From CAVPOO01 sp963707015 (GTDB lineage: Bacteria; Pseudomonadota; Gammaproteobacteria; Thiohalobacterales; Thiohalobacteraceae), in contig CAVPOO010000017.1 in the NCBI GenBank assembly GCA_963707015.1, positions 1 through 64,000 of the forward strand: a DNA stretch of 64,000 nt, written 5' to 3'. Under the pieces are notes generated by a model. The model was not told where the DNA came from. It saw only the letters and a program-made list of their open reading frames with translations, and did no database searches. Of this stretch, positions 7,214 to 15,169 are shown in pieces (position 1 is the stretch's first letter; each line of letters begins with the position of its first letter). The translations under genes and the position numbers were made by a program.

Positions 7214-8629
7214 GTGAGAAATACCCATGCCGAGCGGCCGGTAATGGCTCCAGTGGAGCGTCGCGCTGCGGTCTCGCTCGCAGGCATTTTTTCCCTGCGT
7301 ATGCTCGGGTTATTCATGATTCTGCCCGTCTTTGCGCTGTATGCGGAGAAGCTCGAGGGCGCCACACCGGCGCTGATGGGCCTTGCGCTGGGCGCCTACG
7401 GCATGACCCAGGCGCTGTTGCAGATTCCCTTCGGGCTGCTGTCCGACCGTTTCGGCCGCAAGCCGGTGATTCTGGCCGGCCTTGTCCTGTTTGCTCTCGG
7501 CAGCGCCGTGGCCGCGCTGTCAGACGATATCTACGGCATCATCATTGGCCGGGCTATCCAGGGATCGGGCGCCATTGCCGCGGCCGTCATGGCCCTTGCC
7601 GCCGATCTCACGCGCGAGGAACACCGCACCAAGACCATGGCCATTATCGGCATGAGCATCGGCCTGTCGTTTTCCGTGTCCCTGGTGGCCGGTCCGGTCC
7701 TGGATCACTGGATAGGCATCAGCGGCATCTTCTGGCTCACGGGGATCCTCGCCCTGCTCGGCATAGCGGTGCTCTTCACGGCGGTTCCCACGCCGGTCAG
7801 CAGCTACATACATCGGGATGCGGAGCCGGTGCCGGCGCAGTTCGCACAGGTGCTGCGCGATGCCCAGCTCCTGCGGCTGGATTTCGGTATCCTGACCCTG
7901 CACATGATCCTGACGGCGAGTTTCACGGCGTTGCCGCTGGTGTTGAGGGATTACGGCGGGCTGCCCTCATCGCATCACTGGTGGGTCTATCTGCCGGTGC
8001 TGTTAGTGTCAGTGATGGCCATGGTGCCTCTGATCATCTATGGCGAACGTCGGCAACGGATGAAAACGGTATTTCTGGGCGCCATCATTGCGGTGGTGGC
8101 GAGTATGTTCGGACTGGCTGAAGGCTACGGCAGCCTGACGGGTATCGTCCTGAGCCTGTTCGTGTTCTACGTCGGTTTCAATCTGCTGGAGGCCAGCCTG
8201 CCGTCACTCATCTCCCGGATGGCGCCGCCGGCCAGCAAGGGAACGGCCATGGGCTTTTATTCCAGCTCGCAGTTTTTTGGTGCCTTTCTCGGCGGGAGCA
8301 TCGGCGGCTGGCTGCTCGGCGAGGCAGGATTCAGTGGGGTATTCCTGTTTTGCGCGGCGGCAGCGGCGGTCTGGCTCGGGGTCGCGACCACCATGGCAGA
8401 TATCCAGTACCTCAAGACACGCCTGGTGCGCGTTGGCACGATGGCGGCGGACCAGGCGGCACTGCTCGCCAGGCAGCTGTCGGACGTTGCCGGGGTGGTG
8501 GAGGCCGTGGTCATCGCCGAGGAGGGTGTGGCGTATCTCAAGGTCGATGAAAAGCTTCTGGATGAACAGGCAATCGAGGCGGCGCTGGGCGGTGACGCGC
8601 GCGGCGGGGAACTTCCGAACAGCGTTTGA
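7214..8629 (+). CDS. YajR-like MFS transporter with C-terminal ferredoxin-like domain
   Basis: A 471-aa major facilitator with 12 hydrophobic segments between residues 20 and 400. The family motif between helices 2 and 3 is present as GLLSDRFGRKPVIL. Residues 400-471 form a soluble extension (ADQAALLARQLSDVAGVVEA and onward) that looks like the YAM domain of E. coli YajR, a small ferredoxin-like fold. The substrate is unknown. GTG at 7214 is preceded by AAAAGGA at a good distance; ATG at 7244 is the alternative start. Its place between uvrA and ssb is conserved in several gammaproteobacteria. Confidence 0.9.
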   Translation: MRNTHAERPVMAPVERRAAVSLAGIFSLRMLGLFMILPVFALYAEKLEGATPALMGLALGAYGMTQALLQIPFGLLSDRFGRKPVILAGLVLFALGSAVAALSDDIYGIIIGRAIQGSGAIAAAVMALAADLTREEHRTKTMAIIGMSIGLSFSVSLVAGPVLDHWIGISGIFWLTGILALLGIAVLFTAVPTPVSSYIHRDAEPVPAQFAQVLRDAQLLRLDFGILTLHMILTASFTALPLVLRDYGGLPSSHHWWVYLPVLLVSVMAMVPLIIYGERRQRMKTVFLGAIIAVVASMFGLAEGYGSLTGIVLSLFVFYVGFNLLEASLPSLISRMAPPASKGTAMGFYSSSQFFGAFLGGSIGGWLLGEAGFSGVFLFCAAAAAVWLGVATTMADIQYLKTRLVRVGTMAADQAALLARQLSDVAGVVEAVVIAEEGVAYLKVDEKLLDEQAIEAALGGDARGGELPNSV

Positions 8630-8746
8630 ACCGGATAGCCCGAACCCCTATGATGGCGGCACGTGCCGCCGTCGGCGGCGATACGAACACGGGACGCAGG
8701 ATGCGTCCGATCGGTTAATCAGAAGGGAATCTTGAGGAGGAGACTC

Positions 8747-9199
8747 ATGGCACGCGGCGTCAATAAGGTGATTCTGGTTGGTAACCTGGGCAAAGATCCC
8801 GAGGTCCGGTACATGCCGAGCGGAGGCGCGGTCGCGAATGTAACGATTGCGACCAGCGAACAGTGGAAAGACAAGCAGAGTGGTGAGCAACGCGAGCGCA
8901 CCGAATGGCATAGTGTTGTTTTTTACCAGAAACTTGCGGAGATTGTCGGGGAGTATCTGAAAAAAGGCTCCCAGGTCTACGTGGAGGGGGCACTGCGGAC
9001 CCGCAAATGGCAGGACAAGAACGGCAACGACCGCTACACTACGGAAATTATCGCCAGCGAGATGCAGATGCTGGGTAGCCGCAGTGGCGGGAGCACCGCG
9101 TTCAATCAGGCAGAACCCCCGACGGCTGAGAAACCCGCCCCCGCGAGTGCCGGCGGCGGCAGTTTCAGCGAAGAGTTTGACGACGATATTCCTTTCTAG
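8747..9199 (+). CDS. ssb: Single-stranded DNA-binding protein
   Basis: SSB coats single-stranded DNA in replication, repair and recombination. The 150-aa product has the OB-fold core from MARGVNKVILVGNLGKDPEVRYMPSGGAV through WQDKNGNDRYTTEIIASEMQML (residues 1-105), a short glycine/proline linker, and the conserved acidic tip DDDIPF that recruits partner proteins. The start at 8747 is supported by a strong GAGGAGGA ribosome-binding site and by the family start; an upstream in-frame ATG at 8663 is not credible. Confidence 0.97.
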   Translation: MARGVNKVILVGNLGKDPEVRYMPSGGAVANVTIATSEQWKDKQSGEQRERTEWHSVVFYQKLAEIVGEYLKKGSQVYVEGALRTRKWQDKNGNDRYTTEIIASEMQMLGSRSGGSTAFNQAEPPTAEKPAPASAGGGSFSEEFDDDIPF

Positions 9200-9233
9200 T
9201 TCCAGCCCTTTGCCGGCGGGTGGATTGAGATCG

Positions 9234-9256
9234 GCAGGCCCCCCGAGGGGGCCTGC
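9234..9256 (+). terminator. Hairpin after ssb
   Basis: GCAGGCCCCC and GGGGGCCTGC form a perfect 10-bp stem around a 3-base loop, 35 bases past the ssb stop. No T tract follows, so it may end transcription imperfectly or act as a mRNA-stabilising hairpin. Confidence 0.55.
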
Positions 9257-9422
9257 GTCGTCTGGCCAACGCCCGCCGTGCCGGTTGCATGCCGGGTGAG
9301 CAGCCGCCGGCATCGCGCGTCTATAAGACCCAGCCGTAATGACCCAGCCCGCTTCAACGTGATAAGAACGGATGCTGACAAAGTAAGCTGAGTGCCAGTA
9401 TTTTTATTTATCGCCACACAAT

Positions 9423-9482
9423 CCACGGAAGGACACGGAAAAAATTCTGATGGGTGTTGGTTGTTTCCGTGTTTTTCCGTGG
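9423..9482. repeat. Dispersed-type palindromic repeat
   Basis: CCACGGAAGGACACGGAAA (9423-9441) faces TTTCCGTGTTTTTCCGTGG (9464-9482); the arms are complementary over 19 bp with two mismatches and a 22-base spacer. Each arm is itself a tandem of two CACGGAA units. I recall the TTCCGTGTTTTTCCGTGG sequence as a frequent intergenic repeat in environmental proteobacteria. The 329-base gap between ssb and the kinase gene holds only this and the ssb hairpin. Confidence 0.7.
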
Positions 9483-9528
9483 ATTCCGCGGCCATACTAT
9501 CCGTCATCATCAGATTGAAAAAGCACGA

Positions 9529-11913
9529 GTGAAGCTGCGCACCCAGGTCTCCCTGTTCCTGTTTCTTTTCGGCCTGGCGCCCTTGCTGGCCGTTGTCATC
9601 ATCAATGTCCCGCTCGTCTTCGATAAACTCGAGCTTTTCTATCACAAGGCGTATCTGCAGAATCTGCGCGCGGATTTTCGGGACCTCGACCAGCATATTG
9701 CCAGACGCCATGAAATGGTGTTGCTGCTGGCCAAGCTGCCGGAACCCGGGATGCTGGTTGATCCGGCGCACAGTGAAACGGGCAAAACACTCAAGGAGGC
9801 GCGGGGCAGTTACACTGACTGGGTGAATCGCGTGCTGTTCGATCAGCTCGATATCACGGAGATCGTCTTTCTCGACGAGGCGGGTCGCAGCCGCTTCTCG
9901 CTGGAACGCGATTCCAAGACCGGTGTCCTGACGCCGGGGAAACAGCCACCGGCTCTGCCCAGTGCGGACTTCATCGCCGCCGGGCTGCAACGGCCGCCGG
10001 GGAGTGTGCTGACCGGTCCCATCAGCATCAACTGGGAAGCCGGTAAAGCGGATCCCAAGCGATTCATGACCTTGCGCTTTATCAGTCCCATTGTCGGTTC
10101 CGCATCGGACAGTGCCTCGGACGGCGTCCCGGAGACGCGCGGTGCCGTCCTCGTGAATATGGATGTCGGCGGTCTGGCCGGCGCGTACCGCGGAATTTAC
10201 TGGGTCCACGATAACGGTCACTACCTCACCTACGGGAACGCGGATGCTGACCAGACGACGGCATTCGAGGATTTTCCGGGCCTGGAGGACATCTTTGCCA
10301 AGGGTGAGCTGAATCTCTGGAAGTATGGTGAACAGCAGGTGTTCTGGGTACCGCTGTTTCCGACCGAGCACGCGGGTCCCCTGTGGGTGGGCAGGAGCGT
10401 AGATGCCTCGCCCATTGCAGAGTTTCGCAGCACGCTCGAGATACGCACCATCAGTATCGTCGCAGGTCTGCTCATTGTGGTTTTCATTTTTGCGCGCCTG
10501 ATTGCCATCCGTATCGACAAATTCGGCCACGAATTGACCGACGGCATTACCCGAGTGCTCGAGCACAGCGAGGTCGTCGAGTTTTCCTGGGCGCGTCCCG
10601 AGGAACTGCGCTCGCTGGGGGACAATCTGACGCGTCTCGCGCAGACGCATGCACAGGCCAGCGCAGCGCTGCGTTCCCACGCGCGCGAACTGGAAGAATC
10701 CAATCGCTATAAGTCCGAATTCCTGGCGAATGTGAGCCATGAGCTCCGCACACCGCTGAATTCAATCCTGCTGCTGTCCAAGATGCTGGCCGACAGCAAG
10801 ACCGGGCAGCTCGGCGCCGATCAGGCACAGCAGGCACGCGTCATCCACGATGCCGGCACCGACCTGAGGGCGCTGATTGACAATATCCTGGATCTGTCAC
10901 GGATAGAGGCCGGCAAGGTCGCGTTGAAACTCGACGAGGTCAATCTGCCCGCACTGCTGGACGATCTGGTGCAGCTGATGCGGCCACAGTTTGATGCCAA
11001 GGCGCTGGAGCTGGCCCTGGAGATCGATGCGCAGGCACCGGACTCCATTGTTACCGACGGCGAGAAGCTGCGTCAGATCCTGGTCAACTTTCTTTCCAAT
11101 GCCGTCAAGTTCACGAAGACGGGTAACGTCAGACTGCGCCTGTCGAGCAGCCGCGGTGGTGATGCAGAGCTGTGCCCGGTTCGCATCAGCGTGCAGGACT
11201 CCGGCATCGGCATCCCGCGCGAAAAACAGGACGTCATCTTCGAGGAATTCAAGCAGGCGGACGGTTCAACCAGCCGCCGCTACGGTGGCACCGGGCTCGG
11301 CTTGACGATCAGCCGCCAGCTGGCGCACCTGCTGGGCGGCAGAATCGAGATTCAGAGTGAGGTCGGCGTCGGTTCGACCTTCTCGCTGCTGCTGCCGCTG
11401 GCATTCGATCAGCGACGGGTTGAGGCGGATCAGATAAAAGCGGGTGGCCAGCAGCGCCCTGCCGCAACCGAATCGCATGTGCCGCAGGCCGACTACCCGG
11501 GTTGCCGTGTTCTGGTTGTCGATGATGATGTGCGCAATCTGCTCGCACTGACGCCCCTGCTCGAGGGCTGGGGCATCGAGGTGACCGCCGCGGGTGATGG
11601 GCGGGAGGCGCTCGAGACCCTGGAGGCGGATTCGGGATTCGATCTCGTACTCATGGATCTGATGATGCCCGAGTTCGACGGTTATGACACAATCCGGCGC
11701 ATGCGTTCCAGCCCGGACTTGAGCGACCTGCCCGTCGTGGCATTGACCGCGAGAACCTCTGTCAACGACATGCAACGGTGCCTCGCGGTCGGGGCCAACG
11801 ACTGTCTTGCCAAGCCCATCGAGCCAGAGGAGCTCAAGCGCGTCTTCGATCGCTACCTTGCCGGCGCCTCTGCGCTCGAGTCGGGACCTGCCGGCGGAGG
11901 CATCCGGTCATGA
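9529..11913 (+). CDS. Hybrid sensor histidine kinase
   Basis: A 794-aa membrane sensor. A first membrane segment lies near residues 5-25, a large periplasmic sensor domain spans about 26-305 (dCache-like in length, inferred), and a second membrane segment at about 306-326 leads into a HAMP-like linker. The HisKA motif NVSHELRTPLNSI places the phosphoacceptor at His404. The ATP-binding domain has NFLSNAVKF, DSGIGIP and GGTGLGLTI. A C-terminal receiver domain (VLVVDDD, MDLMMPEFDG with Asp710, KPIEPEE) completes the phosphorelay. GTG at 9529 is chosen because the open frame further upstream runs through the palindromic repeat. Its stop overlaps the start of the next regulator (ATGA). The signal is unknown. 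Confidence 0.92.
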   Translation: MKLRTQVSLFLFLFGLAPLLAVVIINVPLVFDKLELFYHKAYLQNLRADFRDLDQHIARRHEMVLLLAKLPEPGMLVDPAHSETGKTLKEARGSYTDWVNRVLFDQLDITEIVFLDEAGRSRFSLERDSKTGVLTPGKQPPALPSADFIAAGLQRPPGSVLTGPISINWEAGKADPKRFMTLRFISPIVGSASDSASDGVPETRGAVLVNMDVGGLAGAYRGIYWVHDNGHYLTYGNADADQTTAFEDFPGLEDIFAKGELNLWKYGEQQVFWVPLFPTEHAGPLWVGRSVDASPIAEFRSTLEIRTISIVAGLLIVVFIFARLIAIRIDKFGHELTDGITRVLEHSEVVEFSWARPEELRSLGDNLTRLAQTHAQASAALRSHARELEESNRYKSEFLANVSHELRTPLNSILLLSKMLADSKTGQLGADQAQQARVIHDAGTDLRALIDNILDLSRIEAGKVALKLDEVNLPALLDDLVQLMRPQFDAKALELALEIDAQAPDSIVTDGEKLRQILVNFLSNAVKFTKTGNVRLRLSSSRGGDAELCPVRISVQDSGIGIPREKQDVIFEEFKQADGSTSRRYGGTGLGLTISRQLAHLLGGRIEIQSEVGVGSTFSLLLPLAFDQRRVEADQIKAGGQQRPAATESHVPQADYPGCRVLVVDDDVRNLLALTPLLEGWGIEVTAAGDGREALETLEADSGFDLVLMDLMMPEFDGYDTIRRMRSSPDLSDLPVVALTARTSVNDMQRCLAVGANDCLAKPIEPEELKRVFDRYLAGASALESGPAGGGIRS

Positions 11914-12767
11914 ACCGCTATGCAGGCTTCCGGGTACTCATCGTCGATGATCTCGAGAATAATCTGTTCGCCCTGCGCAGCCTGATCCGGCAGCACATGG
12001 ACGTGGAAGTCCTGGAGGCGATATCGGGTCAGCAGGCCCTCGACATCGCCCTGCACAATCCGCGCATTGATCTGATTATTCTCGATGTGCAGATGCCGGA
12101 GATGGACGGGTTTCAGACCGCATCGATGCTGAAGATTCGTAAGAAGACCCAGGATATCCCCATCATCTTTCTTACCGCAGCCTTCAAGACTGATGAGTTC
12201 CAGCAAAAAGGCTATGACGTCGGCGCCGCAGACTATCTTCTCAAGCCCATCGATGACAATCAGCTGATCAACAAGATCAGCACCTATTTTCGCCTCATCG
12301 AGAAAGAGCGTGAACTGAATCGGGTGCTCGAAGAGAAGGTCGCCGCAAGGACCGCGGAGCTTGGTCGTGCCAAGCAGTATCTCGAAGGCATTATCGCCAA
12401 CATGGGTGAGGCCTTGCTGGTCTTGAAGCCCAACGGCACGATCAAGTCGGCAAATCCGGCCGCCTGCGGGATGCTCGGTTACGATGAAGGCGCGCTGATC
12501 GGCATGTCGATCGGTGATGTGTTCGAGGAGCGCGAGCAGGAACAGGCCAGGGCGTTTATGGGCACCTGGCTCGAGGCGCTGATTCGAACCGGGACATTGA
12601 GTAGTATTGAGGCACGCTTCATCGCCCGTGATCAGCGCCGCGTGCCCATCCTGTTTTCACGCACGGCACTGACCGACAGCGAGGGAGCGATTACGGACAT
12701 CATATGTATTGCCAAGGATATGACGGGATACCAGCGTGAAGATGATGAGCAATCCGCGTCTGCGTGA
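11910..12767 (+). CDS. Response regulator with REC and PAS domains
   Basis: A 285-aa soluble protein. Residues 5-120 form a receiver domain with VLIVDDLENN, the phosphorylation site Asp59 in LIILDVQMPEMDG, and LLKPIDDNQL. A helical linker (about 125-155, LIEKERELNRVLEEKVAARTAEL) precedes a PAS domain (about 155-280, GEALLVLKPNGTIKSANPAACGMLGYDEG). No DNA-binding or catalytic output domain is present, so it probably relays phosphate or changes protein contacts. It overlaps the hybrid kinase stop by four bases and is surely co-transcribed and partnered with it. Annotators may call it a PAS domain-containing response regulator. Confidence 0.9.
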   Translation: MNRYAGFRVLIVDDLENNLFALRSLIRQHMDVEVLEAISGQQALDIALHNPRIDLIILDVQMPEMDGFQTASMLKIRKKTQDIPIIFLTAAFKTDEFQQKGYDVGAADYLLKPIDDNQLINKISTYFRLIEKERELNRVLEEKVAARTAELGRAKQYLEGIIANMGEALLVLKPNGTIKSANPAACGMLGYDEGALIGMSIGDVFEEREQEQARAFMGTWLEALIRTGTLSSIEARFIARDQRRVPILFSRTALTDSEGAITDIICIAKDMTGYQREDDEQSASA

Positions 12768-12839
12768 AGAACGATGCAAGTGAAGAGACGGTTACAATGG
12801 ATGATATTCCCGATGAATAGACACGTGATGGAGTCTTAA

Positions 12840-13172
12840 ATGAGCGAGCCCAGGAAACCTGCAGTATCACCTGACGACGCCGTGCTGACAGCAGACGCAC
12901 TCAAGGCGATGGGACACCCCTTGCGGTGGCGCATCCTCTGTACCCTGGGGGCGGACGAGCTGTCCGTGGGCGAGATTGTTGAAAAGATCGGTACCAGTCA
13001 GAGCAACGTTTCGCAGCACCTCGACCAGCTGCGCAACAAACGCATCGTCACCTCCCGTAAGGTTGGCAACCGGGTATTTTACCGGGTCCGCAATGAGGCC
13101 CTGCTCGAGCTGATCGGGACGATGCGCTCCGTTCTGTGCCAGGCCAATCTCGATGACAGGCTGTCCGGTTAG
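12840..13172 (+). CDS. ArsR-family transcriptional regulator
   Basis: A 110-aa winged-helix protein. ALKAMGHPLRWRILCTL (residues 20-36) and VGEIVEKIGTSQSNVSQHLDQLRNKRIV (43-70) are the typical ArsR/SmtB helix-turn-helix, followed by the wing SRKVGNRVFYRV. The usual metal-binding CxCxxC of ArsR is absent; single cysteines occur at about 34 and near the C-terminus (VLCQ), so redox or other sensing (as in BigR-type members) is possible but unproven. It follows the kinase and regulator genes by 72 bases in the same direction and may be the output repressor of that locus. Confidence 0.88.
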   Translation: MSEPRKPAVSPDDAVLTADALKAMGHPLRWRILCTLGADELSVGEIVEKIGTSQSNVSQHLDQLRNKRIVTSRKVGNRVFYRVRNEALLELIGTMRSVLCQANLDDRLSG

Positions 13173-13405
13173 CCGCCCCCACTGACCCGCATTCGGCTGT
13201 TCAATCCGGGATCTTCTTCCCGAGAGGGTCTCGTTCCGATTTTTCCCGACCGCAAAGGCCCTCGCGTCACCCGTCGTGGCAACAACCTCAGGCAACGCAA
13301 TGATTTTAAATTGGTTGCCGCGCGTGGCCGTGGGTAAATCCTGTAAGTATCGCTAAGTGACTGTGACAAAAGAGGGAAATTCTATTCGGCCTGAGTGAAT
13401 CTTTC

Positions 13406-13435
13406 TTGACAACCCCCGGTACCTCTAACTATAGT
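13406..13435 (+). promoter_or_regulatory. Promoter of the dcw cluster
   Basis: TTGACA (13406-13411), an 18-base spacer and TATAGT (13430-13435) give a near-consensus sigma-70 promoter. It ends just before the MraZ boxes, so bound MraZ would sit on or just past the transcription start. The preceding 230 bases after the ArsR gene contain nothing else I can support. Confidence 0.75.
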
Positions 13436-13444
13436 GTCGAAAAG

Positions 13445-13479
13445 TGGGATGAAGTGGTAAGAAATGGAGAACATTGGGG
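13445..13479 (+). promoter_or_regulatory. MraZ operator: four TGG boxes with 10-bp period
   Basis: TGGGA (13445), TGGTA (13455), TGGAG (13465) and TGGGG (13475) repeat exactly every 10 bases. MraZ of E. coli and other bacteria binds direct TGGGN repeats separated by 5 bases upstream of its own gene. The match in motif, period and place is strong, so autoregulation of the cluster is likely. Confidence 0.8.
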
Positions 13480-13494
13480 GAAAGGGGGGGAGTC

Positions 13495-13944
13495 TTGTTC
13501 CGAGGTGGCAGCAGCGTCAATCTTGACGCCAAGGGTCGAATAGCCCTGCCGACGCGGTACCGTGCCGCGCTGGTGGAAAGCTGTGAGGGCCGCCTGGTGC
13601 TTACGGTGCATGACGATCGCTGTCTGATGCTGTACCCCGCTCCCGAATGGGACGAGATCGAACGCAAGCTGGTCCGACTCCCAAATCAAGATCCCCGCGT
13701 CCGGAAGTTGCAGCGCATGCTGCTGGGGCATGCCACCGAACTGGAAATGGACAGTCACGGGCGCATCCTGCTTCCGCCACGCCTGCGGGATTTTGCGAAG
13801 CTCGACAAGCGTGTGGTACTGGCAGGTCTGGGTAACAAGTTTGAAATCTGGAACGAAGAGGTCTGGGAAAAGAGTTGTGAAGAGTGGGTGTCAACCGGCG
13901 AGAGTGGCTCCGTGCCTGACCCGCTGGACAGTCTGACGCTCTGA
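13495..13944 (+). CDS. mraZ: Transcriptional regulator MraZ
   Basis: MraZ is the first gene of the dcw cluster and represses it by binding repeats upstream of itself. The 149-aa product carries two SpoVT-AbrB-like halves with the signature motifs NLDAKGRIALPTRYR (residues 8-22) and MDSHGRILLPPRLRDFA. The start is a TTG at 13495, giving MFRGGSS, which matches the MFRG start of other MraZ proteins and follows an AAAGGGGGGGA ribosome-binding site. A TTG at 13474 would lie inside the operator. The next gene starts 5 bases after its stop. Confidence 0.95.
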   Translation: MFRGGSSVNLDAKGRIALPTRYRAALVESCEGRLVLTVHDDRCLMLYPAPEWDEIERKLVRLPNQDPRVRKLQRMLLGHATELEMDSHGRILLPPRLRDFAKLDKRVVLAGLGNKFEIWNEEVWEKSCEEWVSTGESGSVPDPLDSLTL

Positions 13945-13949
13945 GCCGG

Positions 13950-14885
13950 ATGACTGAGTCAGGTACTCATCATCCTGTTCTGCTGAACGAGGTGCTCGAA
14001 TCCCTGGCCCTGCGTCCCGACGGTAATTATCTGGATGGCACCTTTGGGCGCGGCGGGCATGCGCGGGCCATCCTCGAACGGCTCGGACCGGGGGGTCGAT
14101 TGTACGCCATGGACAAGGATCCGCAGGCAGTACAAACGGCGATACGTCGCTTCGGCGAGGATTCGCGTTTTCATTTCCGCAAGGCGAGTTTCGCCAGACT
14201 CGAGGAGTGGATGCGGGCGATGGGGATGGCCGGGAAGCTCAGTGGCGTGCTGTTCGATCTCGGCGTCTCGTCGCCACAACTCGACGATCCGCAGCGGGGT
14301 TTCAGCTTCCAGAGTGATGGTCCGCTGGACATGCGCATGGATCCTGACGCGGGTGTCAGTGCGGCAGAGTGGCTCGCCGCCGCCGACGAGAAGGAAATCG
14401 CGAGGGTAATCAAGGACTATGGCGAGGAACGTTTTGCGCGCCGGATTGCCCGGGCGATTGTCAGCTCGCGGGTGAAGGCGCCGCTTCGCACCACCGCGCA
14501 GCTCGCGGAGCTTGTCGCAGCGGCCGTGCCGGGGCGCGAACGCCACAAGCACCCTGCCACCCGCACCTTTCAGGCGATTCGCATCCATATCAACCGCGAA
14601 CTGGAGGATCTTCAGGCAGGCTTGCGTCAGGCAACCGACGTTCTGCAGCCGCGCGGTCGGCTTGTCGTGATCAGCTTCCATTCGCTGGAGGATCGCTGCG
14701 TAAAACACTTTATGCGGGATCAGTCGCGCGGTGAGCAATTGCCGCCGGAGATCCCGGTTCGCGGCGAGCCCGTACCCGGGCCGCTGCGTATCGTGGGCAA
14801 GGCCCGACGTCCCGGCGCAGACGAAATCGCGCGTAATCCGCGCGCCCGCAGTGCCATGTTGCGTGTCGCGGAGCGGGCGGCGTGA
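13950..14885 (+). CDS. rsmH: 16S rRNA m4C1402 methyltransferase
   Basis: RsmH (MraW) uses S-adenosylmethionine to methylate N4 of C1402 in 16S rRNA. The 311-aa product begins with HHPVLLNEVLESL and has the SAM site YLDGTFGRGGHARAIL (residues 27-42), DLGVSSPQLDDPQRGFSF and the C-terminal SFHSLEDRCVKHFM. It follows mraZ by five bases and overlaps ftsL by four (GTGA), the usual order in the cluster. Confidence 0.97.
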   Translation: MTESGTHHPVLLNEVLESLALRPDGNYLDGTFGRGGHARAILERLGPGGRLYAMDKDPQAVQTAIRRFGEDSRFHFRKASFARLEEWMRAMGMAGKLSGVLFDLGVSSPQLDDPQRGFSFQSDGPLDMRMDPDAGVSAAEWLAAADEKEIARVIKDYGEERFARRIARAIVSSRVKAPLRTTAQLAELVAAAVPGRERHKHPATRTFQAIRIHINRELEDLQAGLRQATDVLQPRGRLVVISFHSLEDRCVKHFMRDQSRGEQLPPEIPVRGEPVPGPLRIVGKARRPGADEIARNPRARSAMLRVAERAA

Positions 14886-15169
14886 GGGTGCTGCTGGCAT
14901 TGCTGGTTGTCGGGGTCGTCGTCTCGGCGCTGGGAACCGTGTTCGCAAAACACGAGAGTCGCAAGCTGTTCGTGCAACTGCAGGATCTCGAGAGCGCGCG
15001 TGATGAAATGAATATCGAGTGGGGTCAGTTGCAGCTCGAGCAGAGCACCTGGGCGACGCACGGGCGGATTGAAAAGCTTGCCCGCACCCGCCTGCAAATG
15101 CTGACGCCGGCGGCCGACGCCGTCGTTATCGTGCGCCCGCAGCCGGGCGCGGGCGAGGCGCAGCCATGA
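14882..15169 (+). CDS. ftsL: Cell division protein FtsL
   Basis: FtsL is a bitopic membrane protein that joins FtsB and FtsQ in the divisome and activates FtsWI. The 95-aa product has one membrane segment (residues 3-22, VLLALLVVGVVVSALGTVF), then a periplasmic coiled-coil (ESRKLFVQLQDLESARDEMN and onward). Start is GTG at 14882, overlapping the rsmH stop; its own stop overlaps ftsI (ATGA). The length is normal for this short, poorly conserved family, and identification leans on position and shape. Confidence 0.92.
   Translation: MRVLLALLVVGVVVSALGTVFAKHESRKLFVQLQDLESARDEMNIEWGQLQLEQSTWATHGRIEKLARTRLQMLTPAADAVVIVRPQPGAGEAQP

Noticed and set aside
7006..8121. 371-residue plus-strand frame overlapping uvrA and the MFS gene
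   Set aside because: Starts inside uvrA and follows a wrong frame of the transporter; no protein-like features.
9196..10740. 514-residue open frame on the minus strand opposite the sensor kinase
   Set aside because: It is the mirror of a GC-rich gene with clear kinase domains, shows no domain features and no ribosome-binding site, and runs through the ssb hairpin.
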